Source: Gloeopeniophorella convolvens
Taxonomy: Eukaryota; Basidiomycota; Agaricomycetes; Russulales
DNA length: 64,000 nt
Assembly (NCBI GenBank): GCA_022496205.1
Contig: WTXD01000014.1
Span: 186,001-250,000 of the forward strand
Direction: 5' to 3'
The translations under genes and the position numbers were made by a program. Below, one piece after another: positions 45,273 to 57,171 of the stretch. The notes beneath the pieces were generated by a model, which did no database searches, was not told where the DNA came from, and saw only the letters and a list, made by a program, of their open reading frames with translations. Numbering within the stretch: the first letter of the stretch is position 1; each line of letters opens with the position of its first letter.

Positions 45273-48200
45273 GATGTTCTAAAGGTACATATATGCGCCT
45301 CTTAGGTCAGAGTGAATCTGTCCATATACAGCATGCACACACCTACGGACCAGTTTTGCGGTATAGTGAGACAATTCTTGTAGAGTTGTTTATGATTTCC
45401 GGCTATGGGGGCGAGGGGCCTTTGGTATCCCGCACTACGTGCACGGGCCCCCGAGGTGGTGTAGGGTGTACGCCGCAGCTAGGGTGACATCGGTGAGTCG
45501 GGGATCACATATTTGGAGACGGAAAAGAGGAGTGACCCAAGTATCTGGGGGAGTGCGTGGGGGTGTATGAGGACGTGTATGCGGATGGGGGGGAAGGGAC
45601 AAGGAAGATGCAGGACAGCGCACGATCAGAGCTATCGATGTCAATCACATGACCGGGTCAGGTGTGCTCGGACAGGCTCGGACCGGATTTATCATTTCAT
45701 TCGACAAGTCGAACGCACTAAAGTTAACTCGGCCTCGTCCGAGTCTACACTGCAGCTGGCTGTCCGACGCACCTCCCCTCCACCACTCAACCCAACACGT
45801 TGTGTGGACGCACTGAAGGCTCCGGTATGGAGACATGCATACCTTCTGCGGATGAGCCCTCCAGGCTCTGACGCATCGGTCTTGTCTTCAACTTATCGTC
45901 AAGTCAGTGCTCTTTTCCCTCATCCTACTGACCTACATTATGGGACAGGTGCGGCTGTTGCTCACCGCCGTCTTCGTCAACGAAACTGCTGCTCCCATCT
46001 GCTCTCATCGCCGCCCTCCTTCTGCGCTCAACGCCACGTCCGCTGTCGCTGGACCGCCACCGCACGCCTCTCTGTGTGATCCAGGTGAGTCTCAAATCCC
46101 CCTACAGCCGCCAGATCCCTCGCTGACCACTTGGGACAGCCTCAACCGCGCTCCGTTCTGGTTTCGTCAGTCCGGCATTCCACGCCTCCACCTCCTGTTC
46201 TCCCTGTCGTTCGCGCTCCCCCACCTATGCGTCTCACGCCTGCAGCTACCTGTCTGAATCAGCACACGACGAGTGAGTACTGGCCTGCAATATGGCACAC
46301 GCACTGATTAGCAAGTCCCTCTCCATCGCTCACCTCGCGTGCAGCTCCTCACCCCGCCCTGCCACCCATCTGTGACTGCGGACGCGCCGTTGCACGGCAC
46401 TCCCGCCCTCTCTGCTGTCCTCTCTATCCTAACCCTGCGCCACCCTTCCATTCGCGACGCCTCCCTCACCAACCCGCACTCTGCGTCTGCCAACTTGCCC
46501 GTGTGCTGCACACCCACTGGACACTCGAACTTGGCGCCTCGGCGCACGTGCCGTCCACGGAGAACACCTGCGGCGCGATGTGCCTCCTGCAGCGCACGGA
46601 CAGGCCGCACCTGCGTTGCATAGTGCTCAGTGTGGGCCTTGTGGGCCTCGCGCTGCACCTGCTGGCCCTGCACAGCCACATAGCAGGGCGACAGTCGCAA
46701 AACGCACCAGCCCACAGGATCGCCCAAAGTCAGTACACTCACAACAAACCGACAACGGTGGTGACACGCGACACATGGCGGTATTGAGCCTGCAGCGGAG
46801 GCTCGCTCGGGGCGAGCGGCACAACAATGACGCGGCATGGAGGGCAATTGTGCATGTGACGGGGCCTGCAGCCGGCAGCGAGCACCGACGGGCAGCGCAC
46901 GCGAGACGAGCGACAACAACGACAACGATCTAGGGGTGGCCATGACGAGTATATAGGATATATTATATTTCTAGTGCCAATCAAAAAGGTTGCAATGTAC
47001 CCGACCATTATCAGTGTGATAGTTCTTGAGGAAATAATTGGGTACCAGATGCTCATCTCACAAGTATATTGAATGTGCAATGGCCATCTCACTAGCACAA
47101 TGACATAGAGATGATGATTCAACAGAGTAACTAGCAAGTGAATTGCCAACTAATATCAGAATCATATGGAAATGGTCACTGTAATAGTATTGCGACCAGG
47201 GGATCACGATCAGTCACAGTAATGGTGGGGGGATGGCCATCGGACAGTGGTTATAGCGATAAGATCAGATTGCATTGATAAGAATAGTATGGTGATGGCG
47301 AACGGCCGAGACAAATTGCGGCCCGGTCATGACCAATCACAATCGCCATTATTAATCGTGAACTCGGCCGCCTTCCGCAATCACCCGACATTTTTGGACG
47401 GGTTTGCTGATGCATGGCCAGTGATGCATATCACCGCTCACAAGCTCATCGGGTTGTCACGAACACTAAGGCCTCAAGGAGGTCGAACTGCTCAGAACAC
47501 TAGAGCGAATCCAGCCCTACCAGTAAATACCCTACGCGTCGCTCACAATGCGACGCGTCGCTCACAGTTGGCCAAGTCGCCCCCAAGTGCCAGTATGGTC
47601 ACATCTGAGAGGTAAGAAACGAATTTTTCTGTGATTTGTGGCGAGAATTAGCTTCGGATGGCGAGTCGAGCCAATGATGCAATCCCAAACATCTCCCTAT
47701 TGCTAAGTATGCGTTCGACGTTCGTCGTTCCCGACGTCATCTCGTCGGACGGGCGTTTCCGGGACTCCGCCTCCACACACCCTTGCGCTTACCTTGTGTA
47801 TCGTCCAACCATCTGCAGGGGGGAGGTTTGCTATGCTCAGCGCGTTCAACGTTCAATTTCCAACTCTGTTCAACCGCGCGTCAGGCCAGGTCAGGGCCCC
47901 AGGGACAAGAGAGGCACACCTTAGGGAGTCTGCCGCTTATGTAGTTATCCGCACTGCCAATCCGGACCCCCATGATTATCGCTGAGGAACCAGGCGGAAC
48001 CTCACGTCTGCGCTACGAGTCGTTAAATACCTCTCCATTGAGAGGTACAGTACGCCGAACCATCTTTCATCGACCACTTCAGGGCTTAGCCAGGTGATCG
48101 TCCCAACCGGAATCTCTGCTCGGGACTTCTGCCCGAGCCACCGATGACCGAGGTGACTTGAACTTGGCCCGAGACTTAGTCCGATCACCACAACGCACTA

Positions 48201-48808
48201 GTGAAGCTACCGTGAGCACGGGCTATCCTTATAAGTATTCCATCATAATTTTCTGTCTCTCACGAATTCTAGACTGGTGAAGAATTCGGCGTATGCGGAT
48301 CGGCACAGATGCCGCAGTTGCAAACATCCCCTACGACCACATCAGCGCAGGATTCGCCACTCAGCGATGCTCTCTGCACAGCAAATCTGCATCTCGGGGT
48401 GATCCACATTACAACCGCCACGAACATAATGTTATGGCCGGGTCGCTCTAGAGGCACCGGCTTGGCGTGATGCAGACTCTGGCCCTCCGCCGTCGGTGCG
48501 GAGGAAACATAAACACCAATTCGTAGGGTAGGGCTTCTTTCTACTTGCCTCAATTCAATTACAATATTTTTTCTACATCCATTAACGTGCATCTCGGCGT
48601 ACAGAACCCCATGTAGCACGATAGCCCCTTCGAATACTCCATCCAACCAATATGCTCCCTCCTTTATAACCTTCCCTCAGTCTCGCTCCCCCAGCCCGTG
48701 CTCAATTACAAATTATGTCTGCGTAAGTAGGTCCGATCGGCAGCTGATGGTACAAATAGACGGTCAAATGAGCAATGACATCCTCATCTCCCCCTCCCCC
48801 TAGCTATC
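45273..48808. other. Long interval without recognised genes
   Basis: About 3.5 kb. Around 45.8-46.9 kb it is C-rich on the + strand with several overlapping ORFs of 90-210 codons on both strands that share no motif with any family I know. Around 46.9-47.6 kb it is AT-rich with repeated ATGGCCAT-like words. A pair of 14-bp direct repeats (ACGCGTCGCTCACA) lies at about 47534-47566. The right end holds a TTTATAACC TATA-like element and the leader of the epoxide-hydrolase-like gene A. Confidence 0.5.
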
Positions 48809-48819
48809 ATGGACGCTAA
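48715..48819 (+). promoter_or_regulatory. Spliced upstream ORF overlapping the start of hydrolase copy A
   Basis: An ATG at 48715 begins ATGTCTGC followed by a perfect GTAAGT donor (48723) and a CCCTAG acceptor (48803). Spliced, it would read Met-Ser-Ala-Tyr-His-Gly-Arg-stop, ending at 48819 and overlapping the main ATG (48809) in another frame. At minimum this is a 5'-UTR intron; translation of the uORF would repress the main ORF. Confidence 0.4.
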
Positions 48820-50059
48820 CTCTCTCAAGAAGCACACAACAACCCGAGGGTTTACCTATCAGTATTACTACACCGCTGGTCAACCCGGTAAACCGACACT
48901 CGTATTCTTACACGGCTTCCCCAGCACCTCCAACGACTGGCGCAAGGTAGTGCCCTCCCTTCAAGTGGCGGGTTATGGGCTTGTTGTTCCCGACATGTTG
49001 GGATACGCTGGCACGGACAAACCCGTAGAGCCTGAACATTACGTTACCCCCGCGCTTTCCAAGGACATCATCGATATTTTGGATGCTGAGAGCGTCCAGA
49101 AATCGATTCTGATCGGGCACGATTGGTGAGTTCTCGCCGCATCAATTGTACACCTCTTGCCGGTCGCATCTCCGGGTATTTTAACTTATTAACTTCGTGA
49201 ACCATCAGGGGTTCCCGCGTCGTTTCGCGTCTTGCGGATCTTTACTCCGATCGCTTCATTGCATATGCATTCCTGGCGGCGGGTTACTTGCCGCCTCAGA
49301 AAGAGCCGTTGGACCCCCCGAAGCTTTCCGCTCTGTACAAGAAGGCGACTGGACGAGACGCGTTCGGATACTGGGAGTTCTTCTTAGCCGAGGATGCAGC
49401 AAGTCTGATAGAAGCGCATGTGTGTCACCAACCAAGCTTCACATACGTCTGTCTTTGAGAGACTGAATCTGGACAGCCTGATTCGTTTTACAACTTGTTT
49501 TTCCCGAATCCCCCTTCGTTATGGGAAGAGCATATCTCTCCGCCAGGGGCTACGCGAAAGTGGATTGAAACCGACCAGAGGTCCGCCCTCCCGAGTTACG
49601 TTACCAAGCAGGTAGGTGATCATCTACGCAAAGAGGCGGCGTGACAGCTCACTTGCATATGATTTAGGATAAACAAGATCTTCTCAAGACTCTGTTGGCT
49701 GGCGGTCTAACTGCACCATTGAACTGGTACAAGGTTCTGATGACGAATCCAGAGTTCTCGGACAACCAGAGTTTGTTGTACCACCCTCAATCTTGCTTTT
49801 CACTTACATGGTGCGTACAGGTAATTCGGAGGACACAGAGACAACTACGAAGCCCGTTCTCTTCATTGGCTGTTTGAAGGACGATGTCTGCATCCCCACT
49901 ATGCAGAAAGAGAGGCTGAAGGAGTGGGCAAAAGGCCCCCTGACTATCCGAGACTACAACGCGGATCACTGGGTGATATTGTCCCATGGTGATGAACTCA
50001 GCCGTGATTTACTGAGCTGGATTGCGGAAATTACCCGGGGAGGATTCGCTTCGTTGTAG
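48809..50059 (+). CDS. Epoxide-hydrolase-like alpha/beta hydrolase (copy A)
   Basis: Five exons (48809-49125, 49209-49419, 49477-49611, 49668-49770, 49821-50059) give 334 codons plus stop. Oxyanion motif FLHGFPSTSNDW (residues about 34-45), nucleophile elbow LIGHDWGSRVV with Asp105, cap region with FGYWEFF and LNWYKVL tyrosines, acid motif LKDDVCIP and base histidine in NADHWVILSHGDEL near residue 305. The catalytic set is complete. It lies on the opposite strand from copy C and in the same direction as copy B, 1.3 kb upstream of it. Substrate unknown; possible roles are epoxide detoxification or metabolite processing. Confidence 0.93.
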
Positions 50060-51391
50060 TAGTTTCTGCCGGCGCCCGCAAGTATGTTCCGTCGAGAGTC
50101 TGCCGCTCGGTGCGAAAAGCGGTACGCAAAGCGTAGAACATACAGAAATGTTAACAGGCCTATGTACTCTACACGTCCGATGCAGGATAGCAGTGTCCTG
50201 TGTGAGGTGGATCCCGGAATCAAGGAGTGGCTAACCCTCGATTTGAATAGTGCTGGCGTGATGGCTGCAATTGATACTTGATAGTAAGCATTGCGTTGAT
50301 ACCGGTCACTGGTCACCATATCACTGTCAGTTCAACTTCAGGGTACTACAGTATGCTTAACCAGCTGGATATGCACACAAATGTGCATATCCCCGTCCTC
50401 TTGGGTTTATCTCTCATGGAATCCCTTGAAATTCCGTACACGTATTCTCTGATATGTTGTCTATGTACCTACAGAGTTTGGGTTTTTTTGTTGCGATCTG
50501 AGTGTGCCAGGACGAAGCCGAAGTTGAGGCAAAAGTGCCCGCAAGAGGTGCGCTTGTCACGGATTGTCACGCTTGCCGGGATCATAGATCCAATCTTATC
50601 ATGGGCCAGAACCCACTGATGCACATTCGCGCAACGCGTCGTTCACGCGCTCCGGCGGCGGTGCTTGAATCTGCTCTGTCGCGCTCAGAGCCCCTCCGGA
50701 GGAAAGCCTCTCGCACATAGTATTCTCCCCATGTGAATAACACAAAAAGCGCAGGTATAGTATATATGTATCAGTGTGTTATGTATACCAAGTTTCGTGG
50801 CATGTAAGCTATTGGTTCTCCTGTTCCTGGAGGATTGATGGCTGTGCACATCGGTGTCCCGGAATCACGATTTTCTGCAGCACCATCCAGTCGCTCAATC
50901 GACTCCAAACTTCACAATCATGTATAATATATCAACATATCCATTGTATAAAAACATGAAGATATTCTATGCAGTCATTGTTGTGCGCGAGGCTGATCTT
51001 TCCGAAATGTGCATATCCCGGTCAAGCATAGTACCCCGGATGCTGGGTTTGCCTGCTATGCCCCAGCCACGGCTGCGGCGGCGCGGCCGACTCCTTGCAG
51101 TACATGACATGACACAACTCCCCAGTCAATTCGAGAAGCTCGAATGAGCTCTGTGGCGGCGCTGCTTCAAACTCCAACAAACCTCCCTCGGTGAAGAATT
51201 TCGCTCTGGAGACTCCTAAGGGCGCTCCGATTGTGCGCTGAAACCTGCAAGTGGAGCTGCCCCAAGGATTCTCGAAGCGAATCCTCCTCGAAACGTTTCG
51301 GTCTATCCACAGCCGACTTTAATATAAGTACATAAGCCTACAGTGCGTGGAAGAACGCTGGGTCTTGATCCCTTTTGCGGATCTGACTACA
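50060..51391. other. Intergenic between hydrolase copies A and B
   Basis: AT-rich in the middle, with short ORFs only. A near palindrome GGATATGCACACAAATGTGCATATCC lies near 50368-50393. No gene seen. Confidence 0.55.
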
Positions 51392-52616
51392 ATGGATCCC
51401 GCTGCGACCAAGAAACATACCACCACCCGGGGTTTTACTTATAGCTATTACTGCGCTACGGGCCAGGAAGACAAACCAACCCTCATATTTCTACACGGAT
51501 TTCCGGGCAACGCCAATGGCTGGCGCAATCAGATCCCCTTTTTCCAATCAGCAGGCTTCGGGCTCATAGTGCCAGACATGTTGGGCTACGCTGGAACAGA
51601 CAAGCCCGTAGAGCCTGAGGTCTATGTTGGAACGGGACTATCCCAGGACATCGTCGACATCGTCGATGTCGAATGCATCAAGAAGCCAATCCTGATTAAT
51701 GATTGGCCACGACTGGTGCGCTTCATGTCTCCTGCGCGCTACTACTCCGGCCCATTCCGAGCGCTTCTTCACACTCCAGGGGTTCCAGAGTCGTCTCCCG
51801 TCTCGCGAACTTTTATCCAGAGCGTCTCCTTGCCTACGCTTTCGTGTCGGTAGGCTATAGCCTCCCTCAGCAAGCACCGTACAGCGCCGAAGCTCTCCCC
51901 GCTCTGTATCGGAATGCCATCGGACGTGAAGCATACGGATATTGGGAGTTTTTCTCCGCGGACGACGCTGCGCATCTGATAGAAGACCATGTACGCTCCC
52001 GCTGAACAATGTTCGTTGTCCAGAGATTGACTTGCCCACAGATCGATTCATTCTACAGTGTTTTCTTTCCGAACCCCCCGACATTGTGGGAAGAAAACAT
52101 CGCCCCTACTGGGGAGATGAGGAAGTGGGTAGAGTCTGATCGCAAGTCTGGCCTTCCGAACTACCTCACTGAACAGGTACGCTAGCTAGGTCAAGCGGAT
52201 CGCGACGCCTATGCAAAACCCCATTTTGATTGCAGGAGAAGCAAGACCATCTCAAAGTGTTGTTGGAGGGCGGTTTCACTGCTCCGCTGAATTGGTACAA
52301 AGTCGTCACGAGGAGCCTAGATTATGCTGAGAACCGAAGTACGTTTCATCGCCTTCAGGGGGTTGCTGGTGATGGTGTTGATACGAAATACCCAGGCATT
52401 CCTGCGGAAGGTTTGACGACTACAAAGCCAGTCATGTTTGTCGGGTGCTCAAAGGATGGCATATGTATTTCCTCAATGATGCACGATAGACTGGGGGTGT
52501 GGGCTAAAGGCCCTTTGACTCTCCGAGAGTATGACGCAGATCATTGGGTTATGCTTTCTCACGGCGATGAACTTAACCGCGATTTTTTGGAGTGGATTAG
52601 TACCATCCCTGACTGA
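51392..52616 (+). pseudogene. Epoxide-hydrolase-like gene (copy B), frameshifted at the nucleophile elbow
   Basis: The exon pattern of copies A and C is intact: 51392-51715, 51780-51990, 52042-52176, 52236-52338, 52396-52616. Exons 2-5 have lengths 211, 135, 103 and 221, the last identical to copy C. Exon 1 is 324 nt instead of 317. The seven extra bases (about 51698-51704) sit just before the Gly-His-Asp of the active-site elbow, giving GATT-AAT-GATT where the paralogues have one GATT-like run. The frame then reads INDWPRLVRF and stops inside exon 2. Acid (KDGICIS) and base (DADHWVMLSH) regions downstream remain intact in their own frame, so the damage is recent or is a sequence error. Confidence 0.85.
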
Positions 52617-53183
52617 ACCGCTATAGAATTTTGAATCTATAGCGTGCCAGTACTCACGAGTCGACGCAAACCTATGCCCAGCTTACGCGAGTCGGGAAAA
52701 CGCGCTTGGCGTTGGGTCTGACCAAGGTCTGACATGCGCCGCCTCGTGCCCCCGTCCGATATGTCCATTCCGCGACTGCGTTCTCGTACCAAGGCAGTGA
52801 CAAGTTGCATGTCCTTGGGAACTAGCCACGTTGTGCATTGCTGACCGTCCGAGTCGACATCATTGATTCGATCATCCCTCGAGTATTGCCATTTACTAGA
52901 ACATGGAGTCAAGGAAGAGACGCGTCAGCCAATAGAAGCGCGCGTTCGCGTCTGTTGGCTGCGTGCGTCGGATATCCGGGCCGTGGTGCCGAGCTGCGCA
53001 CTGTGGATGCGGCTCGGTTGGGAGTCGACTCGTCAACCTGTCTTTCATGCGGCCTCGACTACGCCAATTCTTGCGCTCCTCCCAAGTACACCTTTTCATC
53101 CTCATCAGCTGCTCCGGAGAGCGCTTCGAGAACGCCTCGTCAAGCTTCGTATCCCATCGTCAAGTCTCAAGCGTGTAATCCCT
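52617..53183. other. Intergenic upstream of TMEM184 gene
   Basis: Short ORFs on both strands. One + strand frame from 52863 runs into the TMEM184 start in frame, but it lacks family similarity and is treated as 5' leader. Confidence 0.5.
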
Positions 53184-55579
53184 ATGGTCCTGGACGTGGC
53201 CTATAATGAGAATGGCAGCGGGTCAGGTTCAGCTTTGAGTCCCGCCCTCCTGTGGGTCGCAGGATTTGCGACTGTCGTCGCTACCCTGGTATCTGCGATG
53301 TCAATACTCATGCACTTGAGAAACTACCGTAAACCAATGTTACAACGGTGAGTACCTTAATGATATTTGCCAGTTGAGGAGCCATGCCTGCTGGCGAGAC
53401 AGCATTCGACCATGTCCACAACGATGGGACCCGTGCCCGGTCGATGTCGCTCTCAGAAGCGGTGAACGACAGGCCATCTCCCATCCTCTACTGTCTCAGC
53501 AGTTCCAGTTGGACTGACACTACCTCCACCAGAATGGTGATTCGCATCATGCTGATGGTCCCAATATACGCCATATCCTCCCTGATCTCGCTGTTCTCTC
53601 TGGAGGCCGCCTTTGTGATCGATGTCATTCGAGATATTTATGAGGTATGCACCGTTCTTGGGCGTACCATTCCTCCTGGCTGACCGCCCTGCAAGGCATT
53701 TGTAATTTATTGCTTTTTCCAATTGCTACTCGGATACCTTGGCGGAGAACGCTCGTTACTCATCTTGGTGCACGGTCGACAACCTAAAATACCACCTATC
53801 CCAATGAACGTGTTTCAGCGCGAGTTGGATGTAAGCGACCCATATACATTTCTGTTTCTCAAACGAGGAATCCTCCGTGCGCTTCCTACCCCTTTTCTCG
53901 GATACCTGGTTCTAAATATTATTGCAGAATATGTACAAGTCAAACCGTTACTGGCTGTCGCTTCCCTGATACTCAAAGCAGCAGGCAAATTCAACGAAGG
54001 CGAGTTCCGCGTTGACTCGGGGTACCTCTACGTCAGTATCGTGTACAACGCCAGCATTTGCTTAAGCTTGTACTGCTTAGCTATGTTCTGGCTTTCAATC
54101 AATGAAGATCTAGCACCATTCCGGTAGGAGATGTGACAGACCTTACAACCCCAAGCTGACTGCTATTTACCCAGTCCCATGCCCAAATTCCTTTGCGTCA
54201 AAGGCATACTATTCTTCTCTTTCTGGCAGGCTACAGGAATCTCGGTTCTGGTATCTGTTGGCCTAATCACGAGGCTTGGACCGTACGCGGACAAGGAGCA
54301 CATCTCACTCGGCCTGACAGATACCCTTATCTGCCTCGAGATGCCCCTCTTTGCCATTGCACACCTCGCCGCATTTTCCCATCGGGATTATATCGATAGG
54401 AAGATGGCGTATGTAGGACGCATGCCTATGCGCTATGCGTTCCGGGATGCGTTCAGCCTCAAAGACGTCTTCGAGGATGCGCGAGCTACCCTGCACGGTC
54501 GAGGCATGGACTACCGCGAATTCGAGCCAAGCGAAGGCCACATGCATCAAGGCCTTGGCCGTGAACGGCGCATTCGCGCAGGGCTGCGTTACTCTCGTGG
54601 AGGGCAGGGCAAATACTGGCTACCGCAGCCTGCGACATCAGGCCGCTTGGGTCGTCTTGACGAAGACGTTCATGCCCCTCTGCTCGCTGACGAGGTGGAT
54701 GATATTGTTCACGATGTTGACGACGATGCGGATGAAGAACACACAGCAGTTGGCTTCGAATTGCCATTCGGCGGCCCCGATCCCGAGGACGAAAGACTCT
54801 TTGCAAGCAGCCGACAATATCTATTCGGCGATTACAACTATCCTTGCATCGACGCCAGCTCCGAAATTGCGCGCGCAGAGATGTGGGACGAGGAGGAGCG
54901 GATTCTCAGTAACGAGCGCAGCGCGTGGTTCTCCGACTACAAAGGCCGCCGAACCAGTGCTGCTGCGGTCGGATACGGGGCTGTCGGTGTATCACGGCCG
55001 AGAGGGGATGGACCCTCCACACCCTCCACACCCCTTTCGCCTGGCGCCGTCATTGACATGGAAGCAGATCGTCAGCCCGCAGGCGATCCCTCCGACGTGC
55101 GACTCCGATGGACCAAAGTCTCTAGACCAGATTCTGGATTGAAGTTGACTCCACCACCTGCCGTCTCGCGGATATCTTCCGCTTCCACTTCTGCCGGGAG
55201 CAGTCCAGCAGGGCGCATGGCGCGTTCTGACGCTGTCGATCTTGTTGTTGGAGACGATCGTGCTACCGAGGCTGCCGCAGCACACGAGCGCCATCACGGC
55301 GAACCAGCAATGCGTGGTGCAGGACGTCAGGTCTATCGGCGACAAGTCGGGACTCCCGATCGCGAGGAAGTGGTCGAAGCGCACGTGCGTGCAGAAAGCA
55401 GCGCGGACATCCGAAGAGCGGCCCAGGAGGCGGCCCAAGCCGAAGAGGAGAGCGGTGCGGAGGCTGCAGCCGAGATTGGGGTTGTGGCAAGGGCGGAGAC
55501 GCCGCCGCCCCATGCGCAGATGGGAGGTTTAATGAGTCCCTATGATAGGTTGGATGATCACGAGAACCCTTGGGCTTGA
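53184..55579 (+). CDS. TMEM184 / organic solute transporter alpha-like membrane protein (DUF300)
   Basis: Five exons (53184-53347, 53533-53644, 53696-53876, 53928-54123, 54175-55579) give 685 codons plus stop. Seven-span architecture with family motifs: LRNYRKPMLQRMVIRIMLMVPIYAISS, DIYEAFVIYCFF, DPYTFLFLKRGILQYVQVKP and CVKGILFFSFWQ. After the membrane core (about residue 275) there is a hydrophilic tail of some 400 residues, acidic in the middle (DDIVHDVDDDADEEH) and Ala/Glu-rich near the end. In fungi the family is poorly studied, probably at the vacuole or plasma membrane. Intron 1 (185 nt) is unusually long for this window. Confidence 0.9.
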
Positions 55580-57171
55580 TGCCTTCTCTACTTATACGCA
55601 CCTCGCGTCGAAGTGTTTGTTCACTTCCATCTTTCAGTTTCAAATTTCGTTATATCTCGTCTGCATCACGTTAACGTTACGCTACGTTCATGTTCTCTGA
55701 AAAGCACGTCCTTCGCTCCGATGCATAGCTTATAAACACGCTGAAATCGTTTTCTCCAATCCACCGCTGTACATATAATGTGTGCTGCTCTACTGTGTAC
55801 TGTAGAGTCTGAATGTTGTGACCAACCATGGTTGCCACCCAGACTCGAACATAACCATGACTGATTGGCGATGACTACCATTCAACACCAACGTCACCCA
55901 TGTACGCTGCACCCAAAGGCTCATATTGTGGGCACACAGGGGCACAGATGCTGCGCAGCTTTGTCTTGCAAAAGGTCCGAACTCGTCACACGTCAGGGCG
56001 CTCAACACCTCCACGGCATTTCCACATGTGTGGGCAATCGGCCATGCATGGATATTAACCAAGGCTTTCCGACCTCGCGGGTGTCGCGAGGGTCCGTAAC
56101 ACGCAACGGGATTGCTCGGGCTCTGCGCCGGATTGATATGAGTGTTCGTTCGCGCGGAGGCGATTGCTCATGACATGCATGGGTTAGATACATCTATAGG
56201 CTTCAGCAAACAACGGTCAATGTACGGAGCTCACGGGGTAAGCTCGAGAACGATTCCCATCTACTTGCCAGGGTCCATGCGAGTCCCCAGCTGTCCCCAG
56301 TGGCTCCCGGAGTCGGAGTAAGTGGCAGACTCGGCAGCCGGAACTGTGTTGTGAGTGGTGCCGGTGCCTGATAACGCCGACAGCTTGACGCCGATAGCGC
56401 CGACAGTCGTCACGTACCTGCTTGCGGCAAGCCATCGAACTGCCTCGTTGCAGCGAAACCTGTGATGGAGTCCGGAGTCGGGTGTCCTAGTTAGAGGCTT
56501 GACGTATGGCACAGCTTGCACACCCCGGGTCCAAAGAAGGGGACAACTAAGAAGTGCGGGGGCGCACGAATCAAGTCCCTCGATTACGTAGCGGCCGAGG
56601 CTCGTACGACGAATCACGCCTCGACGTTAACGTTCAAGCTGGCTTGTGTGCCACGGCAAGGCTCGTGGGATACGAAAAATACCGGCAGAGAGCTACGTGT
56701 CAGCAAACTCGCGTCAGGCGCAGCACGGCGCTGCTTGTAATTGGCGTGTTCGCCGTCGGCATGCAGGGTACGCCACGGAGCCGCCCGTACTGCAAGTGCG
56801 CTGGCAACACCCTGGCAGTCGGGCGGTCTCCTTGTCGGGCCCTGTTTGTGGGGAAGTCAAGCAGATAATCGAGACTGTTAAAGTTAGACGGGTTAAAATT
56901 CAATTGGTTTACGAGGAGAGGGATGGCGAGAAATAAGGAATGGTGATGGCAACTTGGCGCCGAGTGGGATGCCAGCGCCGGCCAAGATCATCATCACTAG
57001 CGACTCTGAGCAAAGCACTGTTCCGCACAGTGCTTTCCCCGCTTTCCCCCTCTCTCTTAGCTGGCTACTCTCATTTCTCGTCAATACTAACTTATTCCCC
57101 CTGCTCCCCCTCTTCCTCCCTTGCTTTCGTTCTCCCTCACGACCTCTTCCTAATTCCACGGCCTCCCACCA
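55580..57171. other. Intergenic with CT-rich promoter of the flippase gene
   Basis: No gene seen in 55.6-57.0 kb. Several short ORFs on both strands lack motifs. Confidence 0.5.
57027..57171 (+). promoter_or_regulatory. CT-rich leader upstream of P4-ATPase
   Basis: About 145 nt dominated by CCCTCT, TTCCCC and CCTCTTCC runs ending in CCCACCAATG at the start codon. Such pyrimidine blocks mark transcription start zones in basidiomycete genes. Confidence 0.6.

Noticed and set aside
45799..46943. Overlapping ORFs of 90-210 codons on both strands
   Set aside because: C-rich low-complexity sequence open in several frames at once; no motif and no consistent exon chain.
52863..53183. In-frame upstream extension of the TMEM184 gene
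   Set aside because: The extension is Arg/Leu-rich without similarity, while the family normally begins close to the chosen ATG at 53184.
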